From the NCBI RefSeq assembly GCF_944327175.1, contig NZ_CALVGT010000017.1:1-64000 (forward strand): 64,000 bases of DNA. The letters run 5' to 3'. Shown in pieces: positions 34,829-44,347 of this stretch. The notes below the pieces were generated by a model. It was not told the DNA's origin. It ran no database searches and saw nothing but the letters and a program-made list of their open reading frames with translations. The DNA comes from an uncultured Lactobacillus sp. (GTDB lineage: Bacteria > Bacillota > Bacilli > Lactobacillales > Lactobacillaceae). The position numbers and the translations under genes were made by a program. Numbering within the stretch: position 1 is the stretch's first letter; every line of letters starts with the position of its first letter.

Positions 34829-35265
34829 TCCCGTTCACCTTCCATATGTTCACAAGCACTTAAACAATTGCAATCAACTTTTTCCGGAGCTGTCTTCGCC
34901 TTTTCAGCTGCCTTTTTGGCAATCGCTTCAAGGTCGCTTTTGCTTAAAGGCAGGTCATCCAGCAGCCGGAGAAGCATCTCTCCCTTGTGCATGTCGCACA
35001 TAGCAGCAAATTCAGCCGTCAGGCTCTCATGCATCGCTTCGCCTTCTGCTTTAGCCGCCCGGTACACGAAGCGGTGACCTTGCCGGTCAACCAGCAAAAA
35101 GCCCTTCTTTTCCAGGCGCCGCAGCAAAGTTTTGACCGTTGACGAGCTCCAGGCACATTTTGCCGCTAATTGTTCAATAATCTGGCTGCTATTGGCCTGA
35201 CCCAGGGTCCAGACAACCCGCATAACCTGCCATTCCGCGTCTGAAATCCGGCAATCCTCGTTCAT
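34822..35265 (-). CDS. copY: CopY/BlaI-family copper-responsive repressor
   Basis: 147 residues. The N-terminal winged helix (SDAEWQVMRVVWTLGQANSSQI, about 8-65 as a domain) is of the MecI/BlaI/CopY type. The C-terminus carries Cys132, Cys134, Cys138 and Cys147; the family motif is CxCx4CxC, so the spacing here (CxCx3C, then a terminal Cys) is a variant. The protein should repress the operon and release DNA when Cu(I) displaces Zn at the Cys site. GGAGG precedes the start. Two cop-box palindromes lie just upstream. Confidence 0.88.
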   Translation of the reverse strand: MNEDCRISDAEWQVMRVVWTLGQANSSQIIEQLAAKCAWSSSTVKTLLRRLEKKGFLLVDRQGHRFVYRAAKAEGEAMHESLTAEFAAMCDMHKGEMLLRLLDDLPLSKSDLEAIAKKAAEKAKTAPEKVDCNCLSACEHMEGEREC

Positions 35266-35281
35266 TTCCTTCCTCCTCGTT

Positions 35282-35334
35282 TACATCTGTAGCCTTTATA
35301 AATACTATTCTACACTATCGTTTACATTTGTCAA
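35282..35334 (-). promoter_or_regulatory. Copper operon promoter with two cop boxes
   Basis: On the minus strand TTGACA (35329-35334), 16 bases, TAGAAT. TACATCTGTA at 35282-35291 is a perfect match to the CopY operator TACANNTGTA. TACATTTGTC at 35323-35332 matches nine of the ten consensus symbols and overlaps the -35 element. Confidence 0.82.
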
Positions 35335-35345
35335 CGGATTATCTT

Positions 35346-36308
35346 TTACTTTTCTTGCCGGTAGCCGCCGCCAAAAAATGTCTTGGCCGCCTGCCGGCGG
35401 GCTAGCAGCCAGGCCTCGTTGCCCCGCTTGGGGTAAACTGAGCTGGCCAAAATAACCAGGGTCCGCCCATTTTCAAAGTCCAGGCCTAATCCCGGGCCAG
35501 TAAAGCCGGTATGCCAGAGAAAGCGGCGGCCTTTTTGCCAGCGGATCCAGGCCAGGGTACGCTCAAAGCAGTCATAGTCAAACAGGCTGGTAACAAAGGG
35601 TCTATCCGTCGTCAGATAAAAAGAGCTGAAGCGGGCCAGGTCATCCAGCGTTGAAAAAAGTCCGGCATGGCCGGCCAGACCGCCCATTTGCCAGGCCGTT
35701 TCGTCATGGACGTTGCCCCAGACCTGCCCTCTTTCTTTGGTTACTTCCGTTTTGACAAAGCGGTCCCTTTTCCCTTTAAGCAAGAAGCCGGTCTCCAGCA
35801 TCCCCAAAGGGGCAAAAATCTCCTCCCGCAAAAAGCTGCTTAAGTCCTGCCCGCTGACCTGCTCTAAAATCTTGCCCAAGATAATGAAGTTGAGGTCGGA
35901 ATAAATTGACTCCTGGCCAGGTAAATAAAGGGGCTTAGTTGCTAATACCGCCTCCCAGACTTCCCTTGGGCTCTGGTATTGCCAGACATTGTCCAAGTCA
36001 GCCGGCAGGCCACTGATATGCAAAAGCAGATCTTTTACTGTAACAGCTGAACAAGCCGCTGGGAAAAAGTCCCCCACCTGGTCATCTAAGCTGATTTTCC
36101 CCTCATCTATTTCTTTAAAAATCCCGCTGGCCGTCCCCACCACCTTGGTCAAAGAGGCCAGGTCATAGAATTGTCCTGGCTCAGCCTGGCCCAGGTAGTG
36201 CCGGCTGATCCTTCCCTGGTCAATTAAGGCATAAGAAACCCCGTTTACTATTTTTTGCTTAACCGCCTCTTTAAAAATATCAGTGATTTTTTCTTCAATT
36301 TCTGCCAT
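35346..36308 (-). CDS. Serine hydrolase (beta-lactamase / class C family)
   Basis: 320 residues. The active-site motif SLTK (SxxK, in YDLASLTKVVGT near residue 50), YSDLN as the Tyr-Ser-Asn-like element near residue 135, and HTGFTG as the KTG-equivalent near 265 are present. There is no signal peptide, so a cytoplasmic or surface-associated esterase/peptidase-like role is possible; beta-lactamase activity itself is not implied. It stands alone between the copper operon and the HAD gene. Confidence 0.85.
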   Translation of the reverse strand: MAEIEEKITDIFKEAVKQKIVNGVSYALIDQGRISRHYLGQAEPGQFYDLASLTKVVGTASGIFKEIDEGKISLDDQVGDFFPAACSAVTVKDLLLHISGLPADLDNVWQYQSPREVWEAVLATKPLYLPGQESIYSDLNFIILGKILEQVSGQDLSSFLREEIFAPLGMLETGFLLKGKRDRFVKTEVTKERGQVWGNVHDETAWQMGGLAGHAGLFSTLDDLARFSSFYLTTDRPFVTSLFDYDCFERTLAWIRWQKGRRFLWHTGFTGPGLGLDFENGRTLVILASSVYPKRGNEAWLLARRQAAKTFFGGGYRQEK

Positions 36309-36337
36309 AGTGATTTTTTCCTCTTGAAAAAGAAAAA

Positions 36338-36359
36338 GGGCAGATCCGCAGATCTGTCC
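36338..36359 (-). terminator. Terminator downstream of the HAD gene
   Basis: GGGCAGATC (36338-36346) with GATCTGTCC (36351-36359), loop 4, then TTTTTC on the minus strand. Confidence 0.7.
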
Positions 36360-36366
36360 TCTTCTC

Positions 36367-37179
36367 TTATAAAACTAATTTCCGCAGTGCCTTGGCGATC
36401 CCGTCGCGCTCGTTGGTGTCGGTGACGTAGTCAGCCAGGTCCTTGATCTCGTCGATGGCATTGCCCATGGCCACTCGCTTGAAGTCAGGGATTTCAAACA
36501 TGGACCGGTCGTTGCCCTGGTCACCGAAGATCATGACTTCACTGTTCGACAGGCCCAGTCTTGAGGCCAGTTCGCTGACGGCGTAGCCCTTTGAAGCGGC
36601 CAGCGACCCGACTTCAATGACTTCCGGCCAGCTGCGGACAACCGCGTAGCTTTGGAAAAACCAGTCTGGCAGCCGGTTCCATAAACGGTCAACCTGGTCC
36701 GGGTCATCGCACTGATAGACTGCCTTGGCAAAGGTAAAGTCCTTCTTGAAGTCGCTTCTGTCTTGAATCCAGAGCTGGTTCTTGGTTTCCGCCCCGTCGA
36801 TCTGCAGGCGGATGGAAATCTTCTTATCCAAAGTGTAGAAGCGGTCTGGGGTTTCAAAGTCCAGGTTGACGTCACTGAGCCGCTGCATGTGTAGCAGGGT
36901 GTTGAAGTCGCCAAAGTCCAGTTCATGGCTGATCAAGACCCGGCCGTCTAAGTTCTGCACCACGGCCCCGTTGAAGAGGATCGCGTACTCTTCACTGCCG
37001 CTTAAGCCTAATTCTTCCGCGTAACCCTTAATGCCCGACAGGGGCCGGCCGGAAGTCAGCACAATCTTGATCCCGGCTGCTTTTGCTTCCTGCAGGGCCT
37101 TGTAAGTCCCTGGCAAAATCGTCTTGCTGTCAGTCAGCAGGGTGCCATCCAAGTCGATGGCCAGCATTTTAATCGCCAT
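36367..37179 (-). CDS. Cof-type HAD-superfamily phosphatase
   Basis: 270 residues. Motif I DLDGTLLTD has the nucleophile Asp, motif II is LTSGRP, motif III an internal Lys, and motif IV GDQGNDRSMFE. It carries the C2b cap typical of sugar-phosphate phosphatases (YidA/Cof). The physiological substrate is unknown. AGGAGG precedes ATG 37179. Confidence 0.92.
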   Translation of the reverse strand: MAIKMLAIDLDGTLLTDSKTILPGTYKALQEAKAAGIKIVLTSGRPLSGIKGYAEELGLSGSEEYAILFNGAVVQNLDGRVLISHELDFGDFNTLLHMQRLSDVNLDFETPDRFYTLDKKISIRLQIDGAETKNQLWIQDRSDFKKDFTFAKAVYQCDDPDQVDRLWNRLPDWFFQSYAVVRSWPEVIEVGSLAASKGYAVSELASRLGLSNSEVMIFGDQGNDRSMFEIPDFKRVAMGNAIDEIKDLADYVTDTNERDGIAKALRKLVL

Positions 37180-37265
37180 ATTTTCCTCCTATCTAGTCCA
37201 AAGCCTGTTCTTAATTTATTATTGCAGAATTTTTCCCGTAAAAAAAGAAAAAATCCATCCAAAAG

Positions 37266-37296
37266 AAAAGGAAAGCTCATTTTGAACTTTCCTTTT
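37266..37296 (-). terminator. Terminator downstream of glmM
   Basis: AAAAGGAAAG (37266-37275) with CTTTCCTTTT (37287-37296), loop 11, T-rich on the minus strand. Confidence 0.75.
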
Positions 37297-37328
37297 TCAC
37301 CGGCTTTACAGCCATTTAACTTGCTTTT

Positions 37329-38681
37329 TTATTCGCCCATTTCTGCCGTAACTACCTTGACGATCCGGTCAACGTATTCCTTGGTGATTTCCTGGGTTGG
37401 GCCTTCAGCCATAACCCGGAGCAGCTCCTGGGTACCTGAAGGACGGACCAGGACCCGGCCGTCACCAGCCATGTCTTTTTCAACTGATTCGATAGCGTCG
37501 ACAACTGCCTGGTGATTCTTCCAGCTGTTCTTGTCCTTAACTGGAACGTTGACCAAAACTTGCGGGTATTCCTTGAAGTCGGCCAAAAGTTCAGTCAAGG
37601 ACTTGCCAGTCTTCTTCATCACCAGCATCAAGTGAATCCCAGTCAGCATCCCGTCACCAGTGTTGTGGTAATCGCTGATGATCACGTGGCCGGATTGTTC
37701 CCCACCAAGGCTGTAGCCGTTGGCCCGCATTTCTTCAGAAACGTAGCGGTCACCGACTTGGGTGCGGATATTCTTGATGCCCCGGCGCTCCAAAGCCTTG
37801 GTGAAGCCCAGGTTGCTCATGACAGTCGTCACGATCGTATCCTTCTTTAAGCGGCCGTAGTCAGCCAGGTAGGAGCCAATCACGTACATGATGTGGTCAC
37901 CATCGACTTCGTTGCCGTTTTCGTCAACCGCGATGCAGCGGTCAGCATCCCCGTCAAAGGCCAGGCCCAATTGGGCACCCTGCTTGACGACTTCTTCTTG
38001 CAGGCGCGCCGTGTGGGTGGCCCCGCAGTGGTCATTGATGTTCAGCCCGTTCGGGTGGGTTGAAATAGTGGTAAAGTCTACGTCCAGGTCAGCAAACAAA
38101 CGGGAGATGAAGGCACTGGCTGCCCCGTTGGCCCCGTCAATTACGACCTTGATCCCGCTCAAGTCTTCTGGAATGGTGTTTTCCAAGAACTGGATGTACT
38201 TGTTGCTGCCATCACGGAAGTCGGTTACCGTGCCCAACCCCTCTGCTGATGGCCGCGGCAGCATGTCCTGCTTGGCGTCGATCAGTTCTTCGATTTCTTC
38301 TTCCTTGGCATCAGACAGCTTCAAGCCATCGCTGCCGAAGAACTTGATCCCGTTGTCTTCAACCGGGTTGTGGGAAGCGGAAATCTGCACGCCGGCGTCG
38401 GCCCCTTGGGCCCGGACCAGGTAGGACAGGCCAGGCGTAGTCATGACCCCGCATTCCAGAACTTCGATGCCGACTGACAGCAAACCGGAAATCAAGGCGT
38501 ATTCCAGCATTTCACCAGAAATCCGGGTATCTCTTGAAACCAGAACCCGGGCCTGGCCGCCGTCTTCCTTTTCCTTGGTCAGCACGTAGCCGCCCATCCG
38601 GCCCAGTTTAAAGGCCATTTCCGGGGTCAAAACCTTGTTGGCTTCACCGCGAACACCGTCAGTACCAAAATATTTAAGCAT
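37329..38681 (-). CDS. glmM: Phosphoglucosamine mutase
   Basis: 450 residues. FGTDGVRG at the start, the phosphoserine loop [12 protein letters not shown] near residue 100, the metal loop AFDGDADR near 240, and [15 protein letters not shown] near 410 are all intact. It converts glucosamine-6-phosphate to glucosamine-1-phosphate for UDP-GlcNAc and peptidoglycan. It is last of cdaA-cdaR-glmM, the conserved Firmicute arrangement in which GlmM can inhibit CdaA. Confidence 0.98.
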   Translation of the reverse strand: MLKYFGTDGVRGEANKVLTPEMAFKLGRMGGYVLTKEKEDGGQARVLVSRDTRISGEMLEYALISGLLSVGIEVLECGVMTTPGLSYLVRAQGADAGVQISASHNPVEDNGIKFFGSDGLKLSDAKEEEIEELIDAKQDMLPRPSAEGLGTVTDFRDGSNKYIQFLENTIPEDLSGIKVVIDGANGAASAFISRLFADLDVDFTTISTHPNGLNINDHCGATHTARLQEEVVKQGAQLGLAFDGDADRCIAVDENGNEVDGDHIMYVIGSYLADYGRLKKDTIVTTVMSNLGFTKALERRGIKNIRTQVGDRYVSEEMRANGYSLGGEQSGHVIISDYHNTGDGMLTGIHLMLVMKKTGKSLTELLADFKEYPQVLVNVPVKDKNSWKNHQAVVDAIESVEKDMAGDGRVLVRPSGTQELLRVMAEGPTQEITKEYVDRIVKVVTAEMGE

Positions 38682-38704
38682 GTTGAAAGAACCTTTCTTT
38701 ATTT

Positions 38705-39655
38705 CTAGTTGTTCGAATCACTGACTTCGATCTGGACGTCCACGCTGCCTGGTGAAATCCAGGCAACTCCGCTTGGAACTGGCAGGCGGAATGATTTGGT
38801 GACCGAAGACTTGATATTAGTCAGATCAACGTCCAAAGTCAGGGAACTGATCTTTTTCAGGGCTTCTTTTTGCCCATAGAGGGTAACTTTTTCCTCTTTG
38901 GCCGTCAAGGAGTAAACTTTCTTGCTTGAGCCATGACTAGCATTTAGCTTCAGCTTGACCGTCTTCTTGGAAACCGACAAAGGCAGGGTTACCCGGGCCG
39001 TTGCCGGACTGATCACCACGTTGAGCTGGTGACCCTTGGCGTCATAAGCAGCCAGAAGCACGTTCCGCCGCACCGTTTCGGTGCTGCCGTTCGGCACGAC
39101 CAGCTGGGCCTGCACGTAGTCGATCGCTTTTACTTCGCTCTGGGCCCCGGTGACTTCAACCATCTCCGGGCTGACTGTCGGCGTACCGATGTCATAGCCT
39201 TGAGCAACAGCATTTTTATTATAACCTATTTGGACCGGCAAGGTGCGGGACTTTCGCTTTTGGATGTTGACTTTCACGCTTTTTTGCGACAATTTGTAGG
39301 AAACCTGTCTGGGCAGGCCGCTGACCTTGACCGGGACCTGGTGGCTGCCGACGCCCAGCTTGTTTAGGTCAATGTAGACCCGGAAGTTCAGGGTGTTGAC
39401 GGCGGAAGTAACCAGGGCATTCGGTCCTTCCAAGGTCACCTTGATCTTGGAAGGATAGCCGGTGACATAGTACTTGTCAGCATCCACCGACACCTGCAGG
39501 GCTATCTTCAGGCTCTGCTCAGTGCTGGCCGTTTCCTGGACCTTGGTCTGGTTGCTGGTGTTGACCTGAGTGTTGTCAACGAAGGCAACCAAGACGATGG
39601 CCAAAAGCAGGGAAAAAAGCTTGTAAAACCATTTTTGCTCAATCAGTTTGTGCAT
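38705..39655 (-). CDS. cdaR: YbbR-like regulator of diadenylate cyclase
   Basis: 316 residues. One N-terminal helix ([18 protein letters not shown]) anchors three tandem YbbR beta domains, each with a VPVKVSGLP-, LPVQIGYN- or [12 protein letters not shown] strand. The domains should be outside the membrane. CdaR binds CdaA and tunes c-di-AMP synthesis. ATG overlaps the end of cdaA. Confidence 0.93.
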   Translation of the reverse strand: MHKLIEQKWFYKLFSLLLAIVLVAFVDNTQVNTSNQTKVQETASTEQSLKIALQVSVDADKYYVTGYPSKIKVTLEGPNALVTSAVNTLNFRVYIDLNKLGVGSHQVPVKVSGLPRQVSYKLSQKSVKVNIQKRKSRTLPVQIGYNKNAVAQGYDIGTPTVSPEMVEVTGAQSEVKAIDYVQAQLVVPNGSTETVRRNVLLAAYDAKGHQLNVVISPATARVTLPLSVSKKTVKLKLNASHGSSKKVYSLTAKEEKVTLYGQKEALKKISSLTLDVDLTNIKSSVTKSFRLPVPSGVAWISPGSVDVQIEVSDSNN

Positions 39656-40494
39656 TATTTATCCCCCCAGTTCCAAATGCCCCGGGCCAGGCGGATCGGC
39701 CATGGCTGCTTCCTCTTTTCTTCAGTGACCAGTTCGGCCCGCAGGTACTTGAGGTATTCCTGCTGGCTGAGGTCGACCATGAACTGGCCGTTTCTGGTGA
39801 TGGTCACCCCGCCCGTTTCTTCAGAAACGACCACGGTGATGGCATCGGTTACTTCAGAGATTCCGACGGCTGCCCGGTGTCTGGTCCCCAGGCTCTTGGG
39901 AATCATGGCATTGTCAGACAGGGGCAGGTAGGCTGAGGCTACCTGGACCCGGTTGTTCTTGATAATGACCGCCCCGTCGTGCAAAGGAGTGTTGGGGATG
40001 AAGATGTTGATCAATAATTCCCCAGTAACCAGGGCATCGAGCTTGATCCCCGTTTCCACGTATTCTTCCAGGCCGGTCTTTTGTTCCAAAGTAATCAAGG
40101 CCCCGATCCGACGCTTAGACATATATTGGATCGCCTTGTCCAGCTCCTTGACCAGCCTCTCCTGCTGCTCGTGCTCGCTGTTTTCCAAATCAGAAAACAG
40201 GGAGACCCGGCCCAGGCGCTCCAGGCCCCGGCGGATTTCGGGCTGGAAGATGACGATAATCCCAATGACTGACCAGGAAACAATCTGGTCCAGAATAAAA
40301 GTAACGGTCGTCAGCTGGGCCCAGCCGGCCAAGACCCGGGCCACCATGATCAAAATGATCCCGTTGGCCAGCTGGACAGCCTTGGTCCCCTTGATCAAAA
40401 GGGTCAAGTGGTAGATGAAGTACCAGGTGATCAAGACGTCCAGGACCACCGACAAGGTATGCCAGGTCCATAGACTTGCAAAATCAAACTGCAT
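39655..40494 (-). CDS. cdaA: Diadenylate cyclase CdaA
   Basis: 279 residues. Three N-terminal helices are followed by a DAC domain with both catalytic motifs: LHDGAVII and GTRHRAAVG. The enzyme condenses two ATP to c-di-AMP, which in Firmicutes controls potassium and osmolyte balance. It is first of cdaA-cdaR-glmM, 31 bases after potD in the same direction, so pot and cda genes may share transcripts. Confidence 0.97.
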   Translation of the reverse strand: MQFDFASLWTWHTLSVVLDVLITWYFIYHLTLLIKGTKAVQLANGIILIMVARVLAGWAQLTTVTFILDQIVSWSVIGIIVIFQPEIRRGLERLGRVSLFSDLENSEHEQQERLVKELDKAIQYMSKRRIGALITLEQKTGLEEYVETGIKLDALVTGELLINIFIPNTPLHDGAVIIKNNRVQVASAYLPLSDNAMIPKSLGTRHRAAVGISEVTDAITVVVSEETGGVTITRNGQFMVDLSQQEYLKYLRAELVTEEKRKQPWPIRLARGIWNWGDK

Positions 40495-40525
40495 GAAATT
40501 TTCCCTTTCTAAAATCTTCTGTCAG

Positions 40526-41608
40526 CTAGTTGCGGGCATACATCTTGAACTCCAGGAAGAGGTCATTGTATTCCTGCACCTTGCTGCTTGGCAGATCCCG
40601 ATAAACTTCCAAATTCTTGACCGTCGACATTGGCGGGTAAAACTGCTGGTCTTCCCTAACGGACTTGGGCAGGAGCTTTTGAGCCGCGGTGTTCGGGGTT
40701 GAGTAGCCGATGTATTCGGCGTTTTGAGCCGCGTTCTTGGGTTCTAGCATGAAGTTGATGAACTGATAAGCGGCTTCCTTGTTCTTGCAAGTCTTCGGAA
40801 TAACGATATTGTCAAACCACAAGTTGGACCCTTGAGCCGGCACCACATAGTGGATATGGGAGTCCTGGTCCATCATCGTCGCAGCTTCCCCGGAATAGGT
40901 AACCCCGATCCAGGCCTCATTTTGCACCATGTACATCTTCAGCTCGTCAGCCACGATTGCCTTGACGTTCTTGCCAATCTTGTCCAGCTTGGCCTTGGCG
41001 GCCTTGAGGTGGGCAGAATCGGTGTCATTCATGGAGTAGCCCATGGAAACCAGGGACATGCCCATAATATCGCGGGCTGAGTCAACCAGCAGGATCTGCC
41101 CCTGGTACTTTTTCTTCCAGAGATCATTCCAGGTCTTGATCTCGCCCTTTTTGACATAGCGGTCGTTGTAGACGATGCCCAGAGTTCCCCAAAAGTAAGG
41201 CACTGAGTACTCGTTTTTCTCATCAAAGGACTTGTGCAAAAATTCCTTGCCGATGTACTTAAAATTGCTCAAGCGGCTGGTATCAATCTTATCCAAAAGA
41301 TTGTCCCGGTGCAGCTTGGTAATCATGTAGTCTGACGATACGGCCAGGTCATAGGCCGTCCCGCCCTGCTTGATCTTGGTGTACATAGCTTCGTTTGAGT
41401 CAAAAGTCTCATAGATGACATGGTAGCCGGTCTGCTTTTCAAACTTGGTGATCAAGTCTGGATCGATATAGTCCCCCCAGTTGTAAATAATCAGGTCTTT
41501 CTTGCTTGAGGCTGAGCCGTCGCTGGAGCTGTCCAGCTGCTGGGCGCCCAGGTAAAGGCCGAAGCTGACCAACAGAATGGCCAGGGCCGCGGAGAGGATT
41601 TTTTTCAT
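40526..41608 (-). CDS. potD: Spermidine/putrescine-binding protein PotD
   Basis: 360 residues. The mature start DLIIYNWGDYIDPDLITKFEKQTG and the segment VSSDYMITKLHRD are PotD/F hallmarks. The N-terminal hydrophobic stretch (ILSAALAILLVSFGLYLGAQQL) has no cysteine, so it is either an uncleaved anchor or a Sec signal, not a lipoprotein. It captures polyamine for PotABC. ATG overlaps the potC stop. Confidence 0.93.
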   Translation of the reverse strand: MKKILSAALAILLVSFGLYLGAQQLDSSSDGSASSKKDLIIYNWGDYIDPDLITKFEKQTGYHVIYETFDSNEAMYTKIKQGGTAYDLAVSSDYMITKLHRDNLLDKIDTSRLSNFKYIGKEFLHKSFDEKNEYSVPYFWGTLGIVYNDRYVKKGEIKTWNDLWKKKYQGQILLVDSARDIMGMSLVSMGYSMNDTDSAHLKAAKAKLDKIGKNVKAIVADELKMYMVQNEAWIGVTYSGEAATMMDQDSHIHYVVPAQGSNLWFDNIVIPKTCKNKEAAYQFINFMLEPKNAAQNAEYIGYSTPNTAAQKLLPKSVREDQQFYPPMSTVKNLEVYRDLPSSKVQEYNDLFLEFKMYARN

Positions 41609-42408
41609 CGCAGCAGCCCTCCCAACTTATTGGCCTTCTTGCCCTGCCGCTTGGTCAAGACATAGTAGCCCCCAACCAAAAGAAGGACAAAGAAGAAGAT
41701 AATCGTACTTAAGGCATTCACTTCCAGGTCGATCCCCTGCCGGGCCCGGGAATAGATTTCAACGGACAAGGTGGTAAAGCCGTTCCCGGTCACAAAGAAG
41801 GTAACCGCGAAGTCGTCCAAAGAGTAAGTCAAGGCCATGAAGAAACCTGACAGGATCCCCGGCGTAAGGGCCGGCAGAAGGACCTGACTGAAGACCTGGT
41901 AGCTGCTTGCCCCCAGGTCCCGGGCCGCGTCGACCAGGGAGTTGTCCATTTCCTTCAGCTTAGGCAGGACCATCAAGACCACGATCGGCACTGAAAAGGC
42001 GATGTGGCTGAGCAAGACGGAGGCAAAGCCCAGGCTGAAACCCAAGGCGGTAAAAAGGATCAAGAAACTGGCCCCGATAATAACGTCGGGTGACACGATC
42101 AAGATATTGTTTAAAGAGAGCAGGACCTTGCGGGAAGCCTCCTTGCTGCGCTGGATGGCGATGGCCCCGAATGTCCCCAAAACAGTTGCCGCCAGGCTGG
42201 ACAAAAGGGCCAGCATGATCGTCTCTAGCAAGATGGCCAAAAGGCGCTTGTCATTAAACAAGGTCTGGTAGTGCTCCCAGGTAAAGTGGCGGAAGTGATC
42301 CATGCTGGAGCCGCTGGAGAAAGAAAAGTAGATTAGGTAGAAAATCGGCAGGTAGAGGATCAGCAGCACCAGTCCAAAGTATACCCTGCCCCAAATGGTC
42401 TTTTTCAT
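41605..42408 (-). CDS. potC: Polyamine ABC transporter permease PotC
   Basis: 267 residues, six helices. The EAA loop is DAARDLGASSYQVFSQVLLPA near residue 160. Start overlaps the potB stop (ATGA). Forms the channel with PotB. Confidence 0.94.
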   Translation of the reverse strand: MKKTIWGRVYFGLVLLILYLPIFYLIYFSFSSGSSMDHFRHFTWEHYQTLFNDKRLLAILLETIMLALLSSLAATVLGTFGAIAIQRSKEASRKVLLSLNNILIVSPDVIIGASFLILFTALGFSLGFASVLLSHIAFSVPIVVLMVLPKLKEMDNSLVDAARDLGASSYQVFSQVLLPALTPGILSGFFMALTYSLDDFAVTFFVTGNGFTTLSVEIYSRARQGIDLEVNALSTIIFFFVLLLVGGYYVLTKRQGKKANKLGGLLR

Positions 42409-43217
42409 AATTCAATTTCCTTCTTGTGCTGCTTGCGCGAAGTCAGCAGCATTACAATCGACATCAAGGCGATCAAGATAACCCCGATGGTTGCCCCCAT
42501 ATTCCAGTTCATCGTCGTCAAGAAATACTCTTCAACCGCCGTACCCAGGGTGATTACCCGGTTACCACCGATCAAGCGGGTCAGCATGAAGAGGGACAGA
42601 GACGGGATAAAGATGGCCTGGATACCCGATTCAACCCCTGGCCAGGACAAGGGCCAGATCACGTAGCGGAAGGTCTGCCAGAAGTTGGCCCCCAGGTCTG
42701 AGCTGGCGCTTAAAAGAGCCGGGTCAATTTCCTTCAGCGAGTTGTAGATGGGCATAACCATGAAGGGAATTTCGATATAGGTCGCCACGAAAATAAAGGC
42801 GAAGTCGGTAAACATGATCCCGACCGGACCAATGCTAAAGAGGCCCAGGAACTGGTTGACCATCCCGCTTCGGGAAAAAATCCCGATAAAGGCGTAAGCC
42901 TTGAGCAAGAGGTTGATCCAGGTCGGCAAAATGATCAGCATCAGCCAGAACTGCTGGTTTTTCAGCCGGGTCAAGACCAGAGCTGCCGGATAAGAGACCA
43001 GCAGACAGAAAAAGGTGATCAAGAGGGCATACCAAAATGAATTGGCCATCATCCGCAAAAAGGTGCCGCCAGAGAAAAAGGCGGCAAAGTTTTGCAGGGT
43101 CAAATGACTATGAGCATCAGTCAGTGAGTAGCCCAGGATCAAGACCAGGGGGGCGATGACGAAGAGGCCGATCCAAAGCAGGTAAGGCAAAAGAAACAAA
43201 AGCCGGTTCTTTTTCAT
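42405..43217 (-). CDS. potB: Polyamine ABC transporter permease PotB
   Basis: 270 residues, six helices, EAA loop LLSASSDLGANFWQTFRYVIW. Starts two bases after potA ends, indicating coupled translation. Confidence 0.94.
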   Translation of the reverse strand: MKKNRLLFLLPYLLWIGLFVIAPLVLILGYSLTDAHSHLTLQNFAAFFSGGTFLRMMANSFWYALLITFFCLLVSYPAALVLTRLKNQQFWLMLIILPTWINLLLKAYAFIGIFSRSGMVNQFLGLFSIGPVGIMFTDFAFIFVATYIEIPFMVMPIYNSLKEIDPALLSASSDLGANFWQTFRYVIWPLSWPGVESGIQAIFIPSLSLFMLTRLIGGNRVITLGTAVEEYFLTTMNWNMGATIGVILIALMSIVMLLTSRKQHKKEIEL

Positions 43218-43219
43218 GG

Positions 43220-44308
43220 CTAGTCCTCACCTTCATAAGCTTCCAGGCGGGCATCGAACTCTTCTTCGGTTTCGCCCAGCCGCATGACGTGGATGTCTTC
43301 TGGGTCAAAGAAGATGCCGACTTTCTGGCCGGTCTGGACCCCGTTGGTGGAATGGATCAGCCATTCAAAGCCGTCCTGGCCGATGGCCTTGATTTCAAAG
43401 TGGTCGCCCAGGAAAAGCTGGCTCTGCACCGTTACCAAGAGCTTGCCAGCGGCTGCTTCCGTGATATCCAAGTCTTCTGGCCGCAAAACGACTTCGACTT
43501 TTTCCCCCGGGGTAATCCCGGCATCGGCACATTCAAAGTCCTTGCCAGCAAATTCCACGGCAAAGTCCCGGATCATCCGGCCAGACAGAATGTTGGAGTC
43601 CCCGATAAAACGGGCAACAAAGTCGTTGACCGGCTCGTCGTAAATGTCTACCGGTGACCCGCTCTGCTGGATCTCCCCGTCGTTTAAGACGAAAATCTCG
43701 TCACTCATGGCCAGGGCTTCTTCCTGGTCGTGGGTGACAAAAATAAAAGTGATGCCCAGCTTCTTCTGGATGGCCCGGAGTTCAAACTGCATCTCTTTTC
43801 GCAGGCGCTTGTCCAAAGCTGACAGGCATTCGTCCAAAAGCAGCACCTTAGGTTCATTGATAATCGCCCGGGCGATCGCCACCCGCTGCTGCTGACCCCC
43901 GGAGAGTTCAGAAATCTCCCGGTTGGCATAGCCATCCAGGCGGACAGTGTGGAGGGCATCCTTGACCTTTTCCCGGATTTCGCTTTCCGGCCGCCGGCGC
44001 AGTTTCAAGGCAAAAGCAACATTTTCATAGACATTCAAGTGCGGAAAAAGGGCATAATTCTGAAAAACCGTATTGATATGCCGTTTTGAGGCATCAAGAT
44101 TGGTGATGTCCTGGCCGTCAAAATAGACCTTGCCAGCTGACGCTTCCGTAAAGCCGGCAATGATCCGCAAAATCGTTGTTTTGCCCGAGCCTGATGGCCC
44201 CAGCAAAGAGTAGAACTTGCCGGACTCAAGCTCAAGGTTGATGTCCTTCAAGGCTACAAAGCCATCATCATACTGCTTGGTGATGTGATCTAACTTAATA
44301 ATTTCCAT
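43220..44308 (-). CDS. potA: Polyamine ABC transporter ATP-binding protein PotA
   Basis: 362 residues. Walker [12 protein letters not shown]-loop [12 protein letters not shown], signature LSGGQQQR, Walker [13 protein letters not shown] (Cys in place of the usual Pro) and THDQEEAL are present. The C-terminal third is a TOBE-type regulatory domain. It sits 39 bases after murB; murB-potABCD is a conserved order in lactobacilli. Confidence 0.95.
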   Translation of the reverse strand: MEIIKLDHITKQYDDGFVALKDINLELESGKFYSLLGPSGSGKTTILRIIAGFTEASAGKVYFDGQDITNLDASKRHINTVFQNYALFPHLNVYENVAFALKLRRRPESEIREKVKDALHTVRLDGYANREISELSGGQQQRVAIARAIINEPKVLLLDECLSALDKRLRKEMQFELRAIQKKLGITFIFVTHDQEEALAMSDEIFVLNDGEIQQSGSPVDIYDEPVNDFVARFIGDSNILSGRMIRDFAVEFAGKDFECADAGITPGEKVEVVLRPEDLDITEAAAGKLLVTVQSQLFLGDHFEIKAIGQDGFEWLIHSTNGVQTGQKVGIFFDPEDIHVMRLGETEEEFDARLEAYEGED

Positions 44309-44347
44309 TTGCTGTTCCCATTTTTCTTTTTCTCTTATCCTAAGCTA

